From positions 554,501 to 618,500 of the forward strand of contig JAQISU010000180.1 in NCBI GenBank assembly GCA_029339505.1: a stretch of 64,000 nt of DNA, in the 5' to 3' direction. A program made the translations under genes and the position numbers. The DNA is from Unio delphinus. Its lineage: Eukaryota; Mollusca; Bivalvia; Unionida; Unionidae. Positions 13,145-57,501 of the stretch are shown here, one piece after another. Every line of letters begins with the position of its first letter. Position 1 is the first letter of the stretch. The notes beneath the pieces were generated by a model, which saw only the letters and a list, made by a program, of their open reading frames with translations, had not been told where the DNA came from and did not search any database.

Positions 13145-14175
13145 CTAATTCATTTTCTTCTTAACTTTGTACGGGCCATAATATCTAATCTGAAGAAAAG
13201 TAATAAGAATGAACAAGAGTAACACAACTCCATTATCAGACTCAAAAGTTCTCTCCCTTTCAGTTCTTTCAAACCATAGTTTCATTTTTAACTTTAATTG
13301 ATTACTTGACTTGGTCTTAGGTAAGGGATCTATACAATCTGCCATAATTCTACCAAATGATTCGTCAAAAGCAGGAATAGGCTGCAGATGAGCCTTAGGT
13401 ATCTTCTGATGGTTTTTCTTCCTACCATTTGACAAGTATGACAAGATCTACAGTATTTGGCAACATCACTTTTGATTTTTGGCTAATAGAAGTGAGTCAA
13501 GATCCTGTGATACATTTTATTAATCCCTAAATGACCAACCAAAGGAGTTTCATGGGCCAGATTAAGTATTTCCTGTCTGTAAGGTTTTGGAACTACTATT
13601 TGATAGCTCACTGACCACTCATCACCAACAGGTACCTCGGAAGGTCTCCATTTTCTCACAAGAATTCCATTTTTAATAAAATAGCAGACAAGAACATCAA
13701 TGACTTCAGTCTCATTTATGACCCTTTGAAACAAACAGGAGATCTTAGGATCTTTTTCCTGTTCAACGACAAGTGACTGCCGTTTATCACCCTGATTAAT
13801 AGAATGAGTTGTTAAAAGAGGATCACTATGATCAATACCTTCTGATTGATCTAAACCAAAAGTAAAGGTGACCTCATCAAAAACCTGACCTATACAAGGG
13901 TCAGTTGAAGGAATGCTGCCTCCTATAACACCATTCTCAAGATCATCACCCTGATTAGAATAAAGAGAATGAGTTGTCAAAAAAGGATCACTATGATCAA
14001 TACCTTCTGATTGATATAAACCAAGAGTAAAAGTGACCTCATCAAAAACCTGACCTTTACAAGCGTCAGTTGAAGGAATACTGGCTTTTTCAACATAAGC
14101 CTGACCCACGCAGGTGTCAGATAAGGGAATACTGGCCTCAATAACATAAACCTGACCCATGCATATGTCAACCAA
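13145..14175 (-). pseudogene. integrase remnant and repeat linker of copy 1
   Basis: The minus strand encodes SIP-x(3)-D-x-C-x-GQV repeats, FIKNGILVRKWRPSEVP, and the His-His-Cys-Cys zinc-binding domain (HETPLVGHLGINKMYH ... RSCHTC), which is broken by a stop after LTHFY. IPAFDESFGRIMADCIDPLP follows, then, across a deletion junction, LKMKLWFERTERERTFESDN and RYYGPYKVKKKMN, a GPY/F-type C-terminal end. The catalytic core between is missing. Confidence 0.8.
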
Positions 14176-14205
14176 GGGAATACTGCCCTTTTCAACTTCA
14201 TTCTC

Positions 14206-15611
14206 AGAGCTTTCTTTACCATAGCTCTAGTAACCGTACAAGCTTGAAGTATATCAGGGATTTCTTTTTCAATTGGATCAACTTTCTGATCCAAATTAGG
14301 CTTGTCAGTTACAAGTGGATTAACCACAACCTTGTTCCCAGCTAAGTCGTTTCCTAGCAATAAATCAATTCCCTCTACGGGTAAAACCGAGACTGTTCGG
14401 ATTGTCACAGGTCCTGACACTAAGTCTGATGACAAATTTACACAATGGAGAGGAACATTAACAACGCCGCACTCTACTCCCTGAATAAGAACATTTTCAT
14501 TAGAAGAAGACTTCTCAGAAAATGGCAAAATACCTGACAATAAAAGACTCTGAGAAGCTCCTGTGTCCCTTAAAATTTTAATAGGGGTGGAATTGGCTGA
14601 ATCACCCAAGAGTGATATAGAACCCTTCGATATGAATGGTTTATAATTCTCCATATCAAAATCAGACTGGGATTTATTAGACCCAACAAATGTATTGCTT
14701 TCAATACATGATTGTGACCTTGACCTCTTGTAAATAAGAGCATTTGTAACAGGTCTATCTTGATTCTGATGCCTATTTTTCAATTTGTAGCAATCAGAAA
14801 TAACGTGTCCTTTTTTCTTGCAAAAGTTACACGTCGGAAGAGACAAGGATTTAGAATCAAACTTCTCTGAAGTCTGATTTTTTAAAGTTGTGTTAGTTTG
14901 AGTTTTAGAAGGGCTTGAATTAGGCGGAAATACTTTTCTGCCAGAAAATTGTTGAGTAGAAGTCTTGTTAACAAAAGGAACTTTATGTGTCAAAGAATAT
15001 TCGTCAGCAGCTCGAGCAGCATTTTCCAAGGTTTCAATCTGATGCTCCTCAAGATAAGTTTTAACATCACTATGAACACAGTTTTTGAACTCTTCAATTA
15101 ATATAATTTGCTTGATATTTTGATAATCTTGCTCGACTTTCTTGGCTAAACACCATCTATCAAACAACTGCTCTTTTCGTCTAGCAAATTCGACATGAGT
15201 TTGTCCAGCTTGTTTTCTATAATTTCTGAATTTTTGTCGATAAGCTTCAGGAACTAACTCATAACCTCTTAAAATGCATTCTTTAACTACGTCATAATCA
15301 CTGCTTTGCTGAACAGACGGTGAAGTGTAAATCTCACTAGCCTTACCAGTAATTACACATTGTAGTAACTGAGTCCAATTCTCTCTTGGCCACTTTAAAT
15401 TTTCTGCAACTTTTTCAAAAAGAATGAAGTATTTATCTACTTCTTTTTCTTTGAAAGGGGGCACTAATCTAATATTCCTTGCTAAATCAAAATTTTGATT
15501 TGAAGTATGATGGTGATTCTCACTTGCCAGCTCTAATTCTTTCATTTTACACTGATATTCCCTTTCTTCCTTTTCTCTCTCTCTCTCTCGTTCAATTTGT
15601 TTTTCTTGCAA
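14206..15611 (-). pseudogene. Gag-protease region of copy 1
   Basis: Contains the capsid segment (YELVPEAYRQKFRNYRKQAG, VEFARRKEQLFDRWCLAKKV), an intact zinc knuckle CNFCKKKGHVISDC (C-x2-C-x4-H-x4-C), and the aspartic protease motif LRDTGASQSLLLS followed by a DLLLGNDLAG flap-like segment. The frame is lost near 14205 by a small deletion relative to copy 2. The capsid part resembles the domain from which vertebrate SCAN domains are thought to descend. Confidence 0.85.
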
Positions 15612-15882
15612 CCTTTCCTGTCTCTTTCTCTCCTCTTTTTCAAATTATAATTGCTTTTCTTTCTCCCTTTCCTGACATTCCAGTTTTTTAAACTCTAATT
15701 CAGATTGTAATTGTCTTTCTTTCTCCATTCCTTGTCTCTCTCTCCTCTTTTTCAAATTGTAATTGTCTTTCTTTCTCCCTTTGTTCTTTTTCATATTGTA
15801 ATTGTTTCTCTTTCTCCTCTCTCTCTCTCTCTATCAATCCGCATCTGCTCTTTTTGTAATTCAATTTGCTTTTCTTTCTCCC

Positions 15883-15939
<57 letters not shown>

Positions 15940-16277
15940 TTTCCTGAAATTCCAGTTTTTTAACTCTAATTCTCTCTCTCTCTCTGAAATTCCAGCTTCT
16001 TTAAATCTAATTCCATCTTGAATTTTAATTCTAATTCCTTCAGTTTAATGTCAGAGTCTGGTGTAGACTTACTAACTGGAATCAAAGCACTTTGTTCCAA
16101 AACATCCTGTTCTACCAAATACTGGACCAAAATCTTTTTGATATATTGTTTCGTTAAAGAAGCCTTCACTTCAGAAAGATCGTATTTTCTGGCAAGTTGA
16201 ACCAACTCGTATTTTTTGAAAAGATCTAATTGCTCCTGGGTAGGATTAGAAAGAAATATTTCTACCTTAGATGTCAT
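15612..16277 (-). pseudogene. N-terminal Gag of copy 1 with expanded coiled-coil/microsatellite region
   Basis: The start codon at 16277 gives MTSKVEIFLSNPTQEQLDLF, then LARKYDLSEVKASLTKQ and a charged Glu/Lys/Leu segment. From 15990 leftwards the coding DNA has become tandem CT-rich repeats (GA on the coding strand), including an uninterrupted (CT)n at about 15890-15936. This breaks the frame before the next open segment at 15611. Confidence 0.75.
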
Positions 16278-16369
16278 TTTGATACAAGCGTGTCAGTCTC
16301 ACTAAAGATTTAAAATTGTCAAAAACTAGGGGAAATTCAAATTTAATTTCAAATTTATCTCAAATCTCA

Positions 16370-16388
16370 ATCCGGACGATAGCCACCA
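16370..16388 (-). other. degenerate tRNA-Pro primer-binding site of copy 1
   Basis: ATCCGGACGATAGCCACCA lies 6 bp inside the 5' LTR. It is a mutated form of the intact 18-nt site seen at the same place in copy 2. Confidence 0.65.
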
Positions 16389-16394
16389 ATTCTA

Positions 16395-17172
16395 TGTTAC
16401 GTGCCTAGGCTCGAATAAGCAGCAACACAGAAAGAGTGAAAACTAACAAGCTTGTATAACTTGAACAATGAATTTTATTAAGTACAATTATTTTCATAAA
16501 ATAAATAAACTTACAGTTTTAGAGAATCAAATCCAACATTAATACAATATAGAATTCACAAAAATAATCCACTAATGGAATTGTAAGAGTCTTGATAAAT
16601 AAATGTTCTAATAGTTCCAGGTTCGAATCTTGACGATGTAATCCAAAATGGCTGACAATGTCACGTGATGCAGTTCTTGTTTTATCATCCAAATGAAAAT
16701 CATAAACACATGTCCTTTTCCAGATAATTCTTCTTTCTTCAGTGAATCGACACAATGTCCAGAATAAAATAATTAATATTAACACTCAAACATGAATTAC
16801 ACAACTGTTAATTTTAAAGCCCAAAATTCTCCTGAATCTCTCTTCCGGTACAAAGATTTAAATACCCGTTTTTAATATGTAAACAAGGGATCACGTGATT
16901 TTCTAGAAATTGATAAAAGGTCAGAGGAAGAGTCTACCTTCACCAAGTCACGTATTAATGGAATGATCTAGATATTTCCTACCCCAAAGAACTAAAAATA
17001 AAAAGTTGTCCTTGAAATTAACCAATAGTTTTAGATGCTTGTTGACAATGTCTAAAGCAGGGTCAGATAAAGAGGTAACCAGAGAAAACCAAACTAATGA
17101 ATGTTAAACCCTAAATGACAAATTTGGATTTAACAATAAAAAATAAATTAATTAAATTCAATAGCCGTAACA
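16395..17172 (-). repeat. 5' LTR of copy 1 (778 bp)
   Basis: Pairs with 11251-12080; same TGTTACG/CGTAACA ends. A deletion of about 52 bp lies near 17081, where gaggtaacca runs directly into gagaaaacc. Confidence 0.93.
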
Positions 17173-17785
17173 CAAGCGATGACATAGTTTGTGATCACTG
17201 CAATATTAGTTGTGCGTACAGAGGTATGGCACACAACGCGTGTAATTAATTTGCAGTTGAGAATTTACCCCAACAAAACAAAAACTCAGTGGTGTTTCAT
17301 GACATGCGTGGGTACGATGGCATATCGATCGATCGATCGACACATTAGCTCGCAGTGGGTGTATATTGATCGCTACCATATGCTTGTCTTAATAAGTATA
17401 TCCCTCTGCAGGATGTTGCTACAATCAGAGAAATGTATGAAAGGCTACGTTTTCTTAAAACCCTTTAAGGGCTATTCCATCCGGACGAGACTCTATCCCG
17501 CCTGTGATTGGATTACTCAAATTACGTATGTGTGAAATGCTTACAGCCACGTTAACACATAGTTTTTACGGAACGGTCAGTTAGAGGTTAATATGTCATC
17601 GGGGAAAAGGCGAGAACGGGTGATATTACTTCAAAGGGGAGGGGAGAGCAATTAAAAGGCAAACCAGACAGTTTCATCCTATTTGACATGCTCGAGGTTA
17701 TATTCTGGAAGTCTATTTACTCTTGATGTACAAAAAATATATCATTGTGCATCTAAAATGGCACAAAAGGCTGTTTCTTCGTGTT
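17173..17785. other. non-coding, no recognised feature
   Basis: No sustained coding. Only a short (ATCG)n at about 17326-17339. Confidence 0.3.
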
Positions 17786-17941
17786 CAGACCCAGTCCCAG
17801 GATGTGCGAGGCCCAAGACAGCATCTGGGCACAAGGCAGCAAACTATGAGCCTAGGGCCCTAAACAAAAATAAATTGCATTGCGATTTAGCGTGTAGCCT
17901 AAGGCGGTTGCCTCGTTCACCTTGCCCTAGGGCCGTGCCTG
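17786..17941. mobile_element. probable old hAT-type MITE (156 bp)
   Basis: Ends CAGACCCAGTCCCAGG and the reverse complement of CAGGCACGGCCCTAGG match at 11 of 16 positions. The flanking octamers ttcgtgtt and ctcgtatt agree at 6 of 8. The interior has GGGCCC-type blocks like the element at 10756. Confidence 0.5.
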
Positions 17942-18621
17942 CTCGTATTGGAGAATCTGCTATTTAAATCCAGCATGTTCTGCATGGTCATATTATAGAA
18001 TATGTCACCTAACGTAGTACTTGCTGCCAGATTTTCCCCAATTAATCTGTTGAAATTTCAAGTCACCAACCAAACACACAGTTCTCTGCATCGTCTTTCC
18101 AAATGGAGCATTGGTTATTTAGGCCTATATTTTAGTCATAGATCTAATACCTATTGCTAATATACACCGACTATTGCATATCAATCAGATGAAGTTATTG
18201 TAAAACATTAAACAGCTAGTTTATTGATCAGATAAATACCCCCCTCCCCAAAAAAAAGTATCCTACTTAGTACCCACATACAAATACTGATCTGGCATGC
18301 GGACTCGCATAAACCTGGTTTGACAAACAATGTTGTAGAGGTCAGCTATTACATTTTAAAGATGTTGGCAACATCGGTAGAACTTAATAGTTGGCCTTTT
18401 CATGTTTGCCACTTCACCCACAAAATAATTCAGCTTGCACCCTGCAGTTGGACTAATTTAACAGACTTACTTACGCCCTTAAGGTGTTGGGTTCATGTTA
18501 ATTTTATATAATTAAAAAAAAAACTGTTAAATTTCGTATACTTTACATGTTACTTAACTGAAAAGTGACAATTTTTTTTCTCCTTACAATTGAAATAAAA
18601 CTGTGGATTAAGTTCACGACG

Positions 18622-19636
18622 CAGAGGCGTAGCTGCGGGGGGGAGGGGGGGGGGGGCACAGTGATACAGATGTCAATAGCGCCATCTAGTGGGGCGCGAA
18701 AATAGGCTTTGAAATAGGTTGTATGTGGATTTTTTGCTGCAAAACATTTTGCATGTATGATAGAAGATTCATACAGATCGCAAGAGGAGGAACTAATCCG
18801 TGTTATGAAGAGCGTTATAGATAAATTTCAACAAGAAATATCAACCTGATTTCCACGATTGAAGGATCTAAACTTTAAATTTGGATTTTTACACGATGTC
18901 AAAACTTTACATACTGATGACGATGTCAACTCACTGAGAAAACATTGTAGTTATCTTGGAAATTTCTACGACACCGATATTCATGGAGGAGAACTTTGCT
19001 ACGAAATGTGTGACTGCAAAATGTTACTTCGTGCAAGAGATGATGCTGTACCAGCAACTCCACTGGATCTTCTATCTTTTGTTAATTATGGCAACGATGT
19101 TTTTTTTTTTCTCTTCAAACCTGCGAATTGCACTGCAAATCCTTCTGACAATTTCACTTTCAATTTTGCCAGCTGCGAGCGTTCTTTCAGCAAACTAAAG
19201 CTGATTTTGTCAAATTTGCGTGCGTCGATGGGACAAGATCATCTTAGTGATTTTGCACTTCTCAGTATTGAACGAAACGAAATGGAAAAGTACGATTTTT
19301 ATGAAGTTATTGACAAGTTTGCCAGTCAAGTCCAGGAAAATAAATTTGCTATGAACACTCGTTACAATCCACTCTACACCTAGTTATATTTTAATAAATA
19401 TAATGTTGTTAAATGTGCTTCAAAGCTTGTCTATTAAAATATCATTCTATCACGTGTGATGTGACCATATGCACTATGCAATTATGCATTAGTTTTTTCT
19501 TCTTTTTAATAGCCGTTGGCGTTACGTTGCTTGATGGTGATTTTATTGATGAAAATAATATGTTTAAGAGTTTAGGGGTGGGGGACGTAAAAATTAATTT
19601 TGGCCGCAGGCTTCAAACACTTTAACTACGCCTTTG
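18622..19636 (+). mobile_element. hAT transposon (ZMYM1-type), internally deleted
   Basis: Terminal inverted repeats CAGAGGCGTAGCTGCG and, at the right end, the reverse complement of CAAAGGCGTAGTTAAA. The flanking octamers tcacgacg (18614-18621) and ccacgacg (19637-19644) differ at one base. It encloses a remnant of the C-terminal transposase. Confidence 0.85.
18859..19383 (+). pseudogene. hAT transposase C-terminal fragment with dimerisation domain
   Basis: The 174-residue frame contains LNFKFGFLHDVKTL, and the hAT dimerisation signature ASCERSFSKLKLILSNLRAS followed by LSDFALLSIE. Around 19090-19165 the homologous residues (NLRIALQILLTIS) lie in another frame, so a T-run indel and a compensating indel interrupt the gene. 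The N-terminal and catalytic parts are missing, so it is non-functional as an enzyme. Confidence 0.8.
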
Positions 19637-19644
19637 CCACGACG

Positions 19645-21150
19645 ATCAAATCCGGGCAGTTCTATCTCGAACCACCTGATTATCTGATGCTATTTCCCGA
19701 AGGTTGACATTTTGATTGTTAATATGCTAGACAGACTTCTTAACAACATCCATACTAAAGCCCGAGCTTATTTTATCACAATTGAACCTTGATAAAAATC
19801 CTTCACATTTAAGGTTAAAGTTCATGTTCGTTTTCGATAAGAAAGCACTCATCTTGAAACGTGCAGATTAGATGTTTAAAATTCGCTCTGCCTTTTATTT
19901 TATTAATAAGTTTATAGTAAATTCTGGAAAATGTCATATCCTTTTTTATTATTATTATTCTGTAATCGATACCACATTTGACCATAAAGGAAAGTCCATC
20001 TTTAGTTATTGTCACCTATTTTCAAGTGTCACGTGTTTTCGGGATTGATAACGGATTCCAACGATCATCAATATTGGACGGGGCATTGAGCTTTATAGCG
20101 AATGATATACAATTGAGTTGGTAAGAACTGCATAAATAAACAATTAAAAAATAAATGTAGCAGTGTAAAATTCGTGATTTTGAAAAGAGTACAAAACTTA
20201 CCACGTATACTGCATTAGTCAAATGATTAGATTCTCAATAATTGTACATAATATGTTTACAGTTAACGTGTATAGCCGTCGTTTATCTATATAAGGCATG
20301 CTGACTCGTTTCAAAGAAAGTTATATGTATCCGTCAATACATAGAAAGCTGGGGGTTGGAGGGGGAAACAACCTGTAATAGTTAGAATTTTGAGCAAGCC
20401 ACCCACATCCTCTATCCATTATCAGTGTGTGTGTGTGTGTGTGTGTGTGATTTTGATTTTAAACATAGCATTAACAATTTTCCAGTCATATCACTACAAC
20501 GTATGCAGTGTGGTAAGGTCTAGCACTGGTGCATAATGCTACAGTTAAAAATCCAAATCACAGACACACTGCTGTCAAACAATCCCATTTGTTTACAGAC
20601 ATTTCTATAAGGCAATAATTGTGGTCATAAATCATTATGTCAGAGTTCATGGAAACACTATGGTTACATTGTTTGGTATTGCTCAATGAACATAAAAAGA
20701 GTTGATATTTGTTATCTGAAATATCAGAATTTTTTAAAGCGTGTAGTATATACTGAGGAGTCATGTGAAGAAATTGACTTTAGAATCGATCAACTTAATT
20801 TCATACCACCTGGTATGAACCCTGTAATTGATGCAAGTCTTTATCCATCTCCTATCCGACTGTTTGAGGAGTTTTTTTATGATGCAGAATTTTCCATGTT
20901 ACTAAGTATTAAATTTTCATCTCCCAACATTGTTAACACCTAAATTGCATCACTCAGTCTAACAAAACATTTAAAAACGTAATAATAGAATGAAGCAACA
21001 AAACCACCAGTGGAACATGTAGTCACCATCATTAAATGCTGTTGCAGAATGAACACATGATACTGTACATGCATTTGATGTCACATTAGTTGTATCATAT
21101 ATATAACAATACACACTGTCAAACAATGGATTTGTAGCAAGAAATCAGAT
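19645..21150. other. non-coding with a SINE family A fragment and (TG)n
   Basis: (TG)n at about 20426-20449. The surrounding 20440-20575 carries family A SINE pieces (gtcatatcactacaacgtatg, aaaatccaaatcacagacac). An unrecognised 85-codon open segment lies at 20686-20943, without splice or homology support. Confidence 0.35.
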
Positions 21151-21154
21151 TCAG

Positions 21155-22798
21155 TGAATTCCAGCCACTTGAATGCTTAGATCCAATATTGCCTTCACTG
21201 ACTGATGTTATTAATACCTCTCTCTCATCCGGGGAATTCACATCATTTTTCAAAACTGTCATTGTAAAGCCTATGCTGAAGAAACCAACACTCGACCATA
21301 TTGATTTAAAGAACTATTGCTCAGTTTCTAATATCCTGTTCATACAAAAAAATGTTTGAAAAAGTTCTAACCCAACTTGTATATCATCTGAATTCAAACA
21401 GTCTTTTTAGCAATGTACAGTCTGCATATCGCCCTTGCAACAGTACTGAAAATACTCATCTGAAAGTAGTTAATGACATTCTATTTGCTTTGGATAGTGG
21501 AAAGATTACAGTTCTCAGCCTGCTTGATTTGTCTGCAGCATTTGACACAATAGACCATGATATATTACTTCACCGTCCCCAGCATATATTTGGCATTCAT
21601 GATGCAGCCATACTGTGTTTCAAGTTCCTACTTAGTGAACATGACACAGATTGTATATACAAATAGAATACACTCCAGCCCAGTTGATCTATGTTGTGGT
21701 GTTCCACAGGAGTCTGTCATTGGACCTTTTCTGTTCATTCTATACACTCAGCCACTCTCAAGTGTCATAGATCATCACCCAGTGTCTCACCAATTGTACG
21801 CTGATGACACCAAAATATACAAGTCTAGCCACCCAACTGAAGTTGATGCTACCTTCCATGGAGTAGAGAGGTGCATTTCTGATGTGAAATCATGGATGAC
21901 ATGTAACAAGCTGCAGATGAATGATGATAAAACTGAGGCGATTCTGATCACAATGCAGAGACTTTCTCATTCACATCCTTTACCTCAAACAATAAATATC
22001 AGCAACACCAATATTAAATTCAAATAGTTAGTACGAAACCTATGTATTCTCTGGACAGTACTCTCATATTGTACCAACATGTCATGAACATATGCATAGC
22101 TGCATATCTTGAGCTGAGATGTGTCAGCTTAATTTGCAAATATTTTTCATTTGATGCCACTAAAACACATATGTATTCATTAATTTAGTACTTTCAAGAC
22201 TGGACTATTGTAACTCAATTCTGGCTGGTTCGTCTCAATATCTACTCCAAAACACAGCTGCTCAGATCATCTTTTGAGTACCAAAATCAGAGCACACCTC
22301 CCCACTGCTCTGTGCCCTATACTGACTATCCAATCAATCTAGATTTGTTATGTGTGCTACATTTCACTGAGACAGACTCCAGTCCAACATACCTATCTTA
22401 CCTCACCCATGTGTCCACACCAGGAAGATACTTATGCTGATCTTTTGACAATCATATACTCAATATTCACACTTTGAAAACGAAGTCGTATGGACAACGT
22501 TTTTTTGCATACCAGGGCCTAGCAACATAGAATGTATTGCACATTGAAAATAGACACAATGACCCCTTTAAAGAGTGCTTTTAAAAGTCACCATTTGTTA
22601 CTACAAGAACAAACATTCTTGAAGATCTAATAATGTTTCCTACCTTAAATATTTTCAGTATTTTTTATGTTTTCTAACTGCTTGGTATTTTTATTTATTT
22701 TAGTCATATCATTATAGATGTTGTAAAGCACTTAGAGCTTCTAAAGATTAGGTGCTATACAGATTACAGAGTCCTCATTATTAATATTATTATTATTT
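21155..22798 (+). pseudogene. CR1/L2-like LINE, 5'-truncated, reverse transcriptase with frameshifts
   Basis: Shows the RT sequence in order: KPMLKKPTLDHIDLKNY, EKVLTQLVYHLNSNSLF, LLDLSAAFDTIDHDILLH, CCGVPQESVIGPFLFILYTQ, the catalytic LYADDTKIYKSS, and MTCNKLQMNDDKTEAIL. The frame shifts at about 21650. The 3' end has the usual tgtaaagcacttagagcttc ... aggtgctata block and an ATT-rich tail. The relative at 10463-10960 lies on the other strand. Confidence 0.88.
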
Positions 22799-23214
22799 AC
22801 TTGCATTGTCACACCCACCCACCCACACAGATCATGGATATGTGTATATGTGATATCTCCTCATTATATATCCTCTCATTATAACACTTCCTTTTGTAAG
22901 GCACATATGGATAACCTTATTATTAGAGCTGTGAGATTTATGTATACTGTACTTTTGGAAAAGACAGCCTTTGTGTGTGTATATGTTTACAAGAATAATA
23001 AATGTTTTATACATTAGATTGAATTATTTTGCACATTTTTTAATTTTTTAAAAATTTATTTATTGTTTTATAATACATCCCATTTTCATCTCATGATTTT
23101 GTCTCATTAAATCAGCTGTTATCTTTAGTCAAATTGTACATGGCAATCACACTATCTTATTGAATTATTCATGAATAGACAAACTTGTTTACATGTGACT
23201 CGCACTCTGGTTTA
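22799..23214. other. AT-rich non-coding
   Basis: No feature recognised beyond degenerate outliers of the adjoining minisatellite. Confidence 0.3.
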
Positions 23215-23816
23215 CTCAACTAATCATGCATAGCCACCTTGTAGGAATGTTAATCAGTCTATCTTGATTAATTAATCATGCACAACCAACTTATAGGCAT
23301 GTTAATCAGTCTATCTTGATTAATTAATCATGCACAACCAACTTATAGGCATGTTAATCAGTCTATCTTGATTAATTAATCATGCACAACCAACTTATAG
23401 GCATGTTAATCAGTCTATCTTGATTAACTAATCATGCACAACCAACTTAATAGGCATGTTAATCAGTCTATCTTGATTAACTAATCATGCACAACCAACT
23501 TAATAGGCATGTTAATCAGTCTATCTTGATTAATTAATCATGCACAACCAACTTATAGGCATGTTAATCAGTCTATCTTGATTAATTAATCATGCACAAC
23601 CAACTTATAGGCATGTTAATCAGTCTATCTTGATTAACTAATCATGCACAACCAACTTAATAGGCATGTTAATCAGTCTATCTTGATTAATTAATCATGC
23701 ACAACCAGCTTATAGGCATGTTAATCAGTCTATCTTGATTAATTAATCATGCACAACCATCTTGTAGGCATGTTGATCAGTCTGTCTTGATTAATTAATC
23801 ATGCTTAGTTAACTGG
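23215..23816. repeat. 52-bp minisatellite, ~11 copies
   Basis: The unit contains aatcatgcacaaccaactta and ggcatgttaatcagtctatc, then ttgattaatt. Copies are nearly identical, with 51-53-bp length variants. More diverged units continue on both sides (about 23100-23215 and 23817-24080). The array ends about 0.6 kb before the ALDH9A1 start codon. Confidence 0.92.
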
Positions 23817-24362
23817 TATGTGTCAGTCACACTGTATCTTGCTTAGTTAATGATGTATAATCAACTTTGATACATGTCAGATGCGCTATCTTGTTCAGTA
23901 AATCATGAATAAGTTATCCCTAATACATGTCAATCAAATGTTATCATCCTGAACTAATCATGTTTAGTCAACTTGTATACATATCAGTCACACTGTATCA
24001 TGTTAAATTATTCATGCATAGTCAATTTGTGACATGTCAATCACACTGTATCTTGTTCCATTTTCATGTATACTTTGTCAATCATGCTGTATGTTATCGT
24101 GCAAAACTTTCTTATCAAATCACTTCAAATTGTATAAGTTTTATCCTTGCATGTGTAAAACATATACACTTTGAATTGTATGAGTTTTATCCTTGCATGC
24201 GTAAAATATATACTCTTATATCACTTCGAATTGTATGAGTTTTATCCTAACTTGTGTAAAACATGTAACAATAGTCTGTGAAGTAGTACTTACAGTTTGC
24301 TGAGGTATGTGACAGTTGAAACCTTGTTGTTCTGGCATCACTTTTTGTTCTCTTTTCTTTTC

Positions 24363-24364
24363 AG
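24363..24364 (+). promoter_or_regulatory. candidate splice acceptor of a 5' UTR exon upstream of the ALDH9A1 start
   Basis: A long T/C tract (tttttgttctcttttctttt) runs directly into CAG, 48 bases before the ATG. No promoter-like sequence is obvious immediately upstream, so the transcription start probably lies further left. This is inference from splice-site appearance only. Confidence 0.5.
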
Positions 24365-24411
24365 AACATTGGCAGATATTAAATCTAAATATCGTACAGG
24401 CTGAAGTCACC

Positions 24412-57024
<32,613 letters not shown>

Positions 57025-57042
57025 TGTATAGTACAGAAATAT

Positions 57043-57048
57043 AATAAA
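57043..57048 (+). terminator. AATAAA polyadenylation signal after ALDH9A1
   Basis: The hexamer aataaa lies 19 bp after the stop codon. If used, the 3' UTR would be very short. No cleavage-site evidence is available. Confidence 0.5.
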
Positions 57049-57501
57049 TATGAGAGCTTAAATTTGTGTTCTTCAAAATGAAATTTATGAAGACAGTTGA
57101 AATGATTTAAATACCACATGCTGCTTGCATAATTTATAAAGAAGTGCTGGAGAAATCAACTGTCAGGAGATTGGTACATTTTGACAATTTTAAGTAAATT
57201 TTAAATTTTGTTTTCATCAATGCTATGTGAAATATGAAAGGTGCTATTCCATAAGAAGCTCTGTTCCCCTGGCATGTAAATTAGTTTCAGTTTTTGCAGC
57301 TCATTTATTTTGCCAAAAAAAATGTTTCATAAATTTTAGCTCAGTAGAACAATGTAGGTATGATTTAGGTAATTGATTAATTAATCCATCAGCCAGGGGT
57401 GGCCTTTATCAATCAGCTATCATATAACAGATTCCAGTGGACCACTAATTGATTCAGTGACCTTCCTGATGTGATTCATTGCATATTCAGGTTACCTGAA
57501 C

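Larger units (their letters stand above)
11251..17172 (-). mobile_element. Gmr1-like Ty3/gypsy-type LTR retrotransposon, copy 1 (full length, decayed)
   Basis: Bounded by LTRs that start TGTTACG and end CGTAACA, with CAAG on both outer sides (11247-11250 and 17173-17176). Read on the minus strand: 5' LTR 16395-17172, degenerate primer site, Gag, zinc knuckle, protease, integrase zinc-binding domain, integrase C-terminal piece, reverse transcriptase, polypurine tract, 3' LTR 11251-12080. Integrase before reverse transcriptase is the order known for Gmr1-like elements, unlike typical Ty3/gypsy. Frameshifts (for example near 14205), a stop in the integrase domain and a degenerate primer site show it is dead. 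Confidence 0.9.

Noticed and set aside
20686..20943. 85-codon open segment with FIPPGMNPVIDASLYPSPIR
   Set aside because: No splice signals, homologue or neighbour supports it; kept only as an observation.
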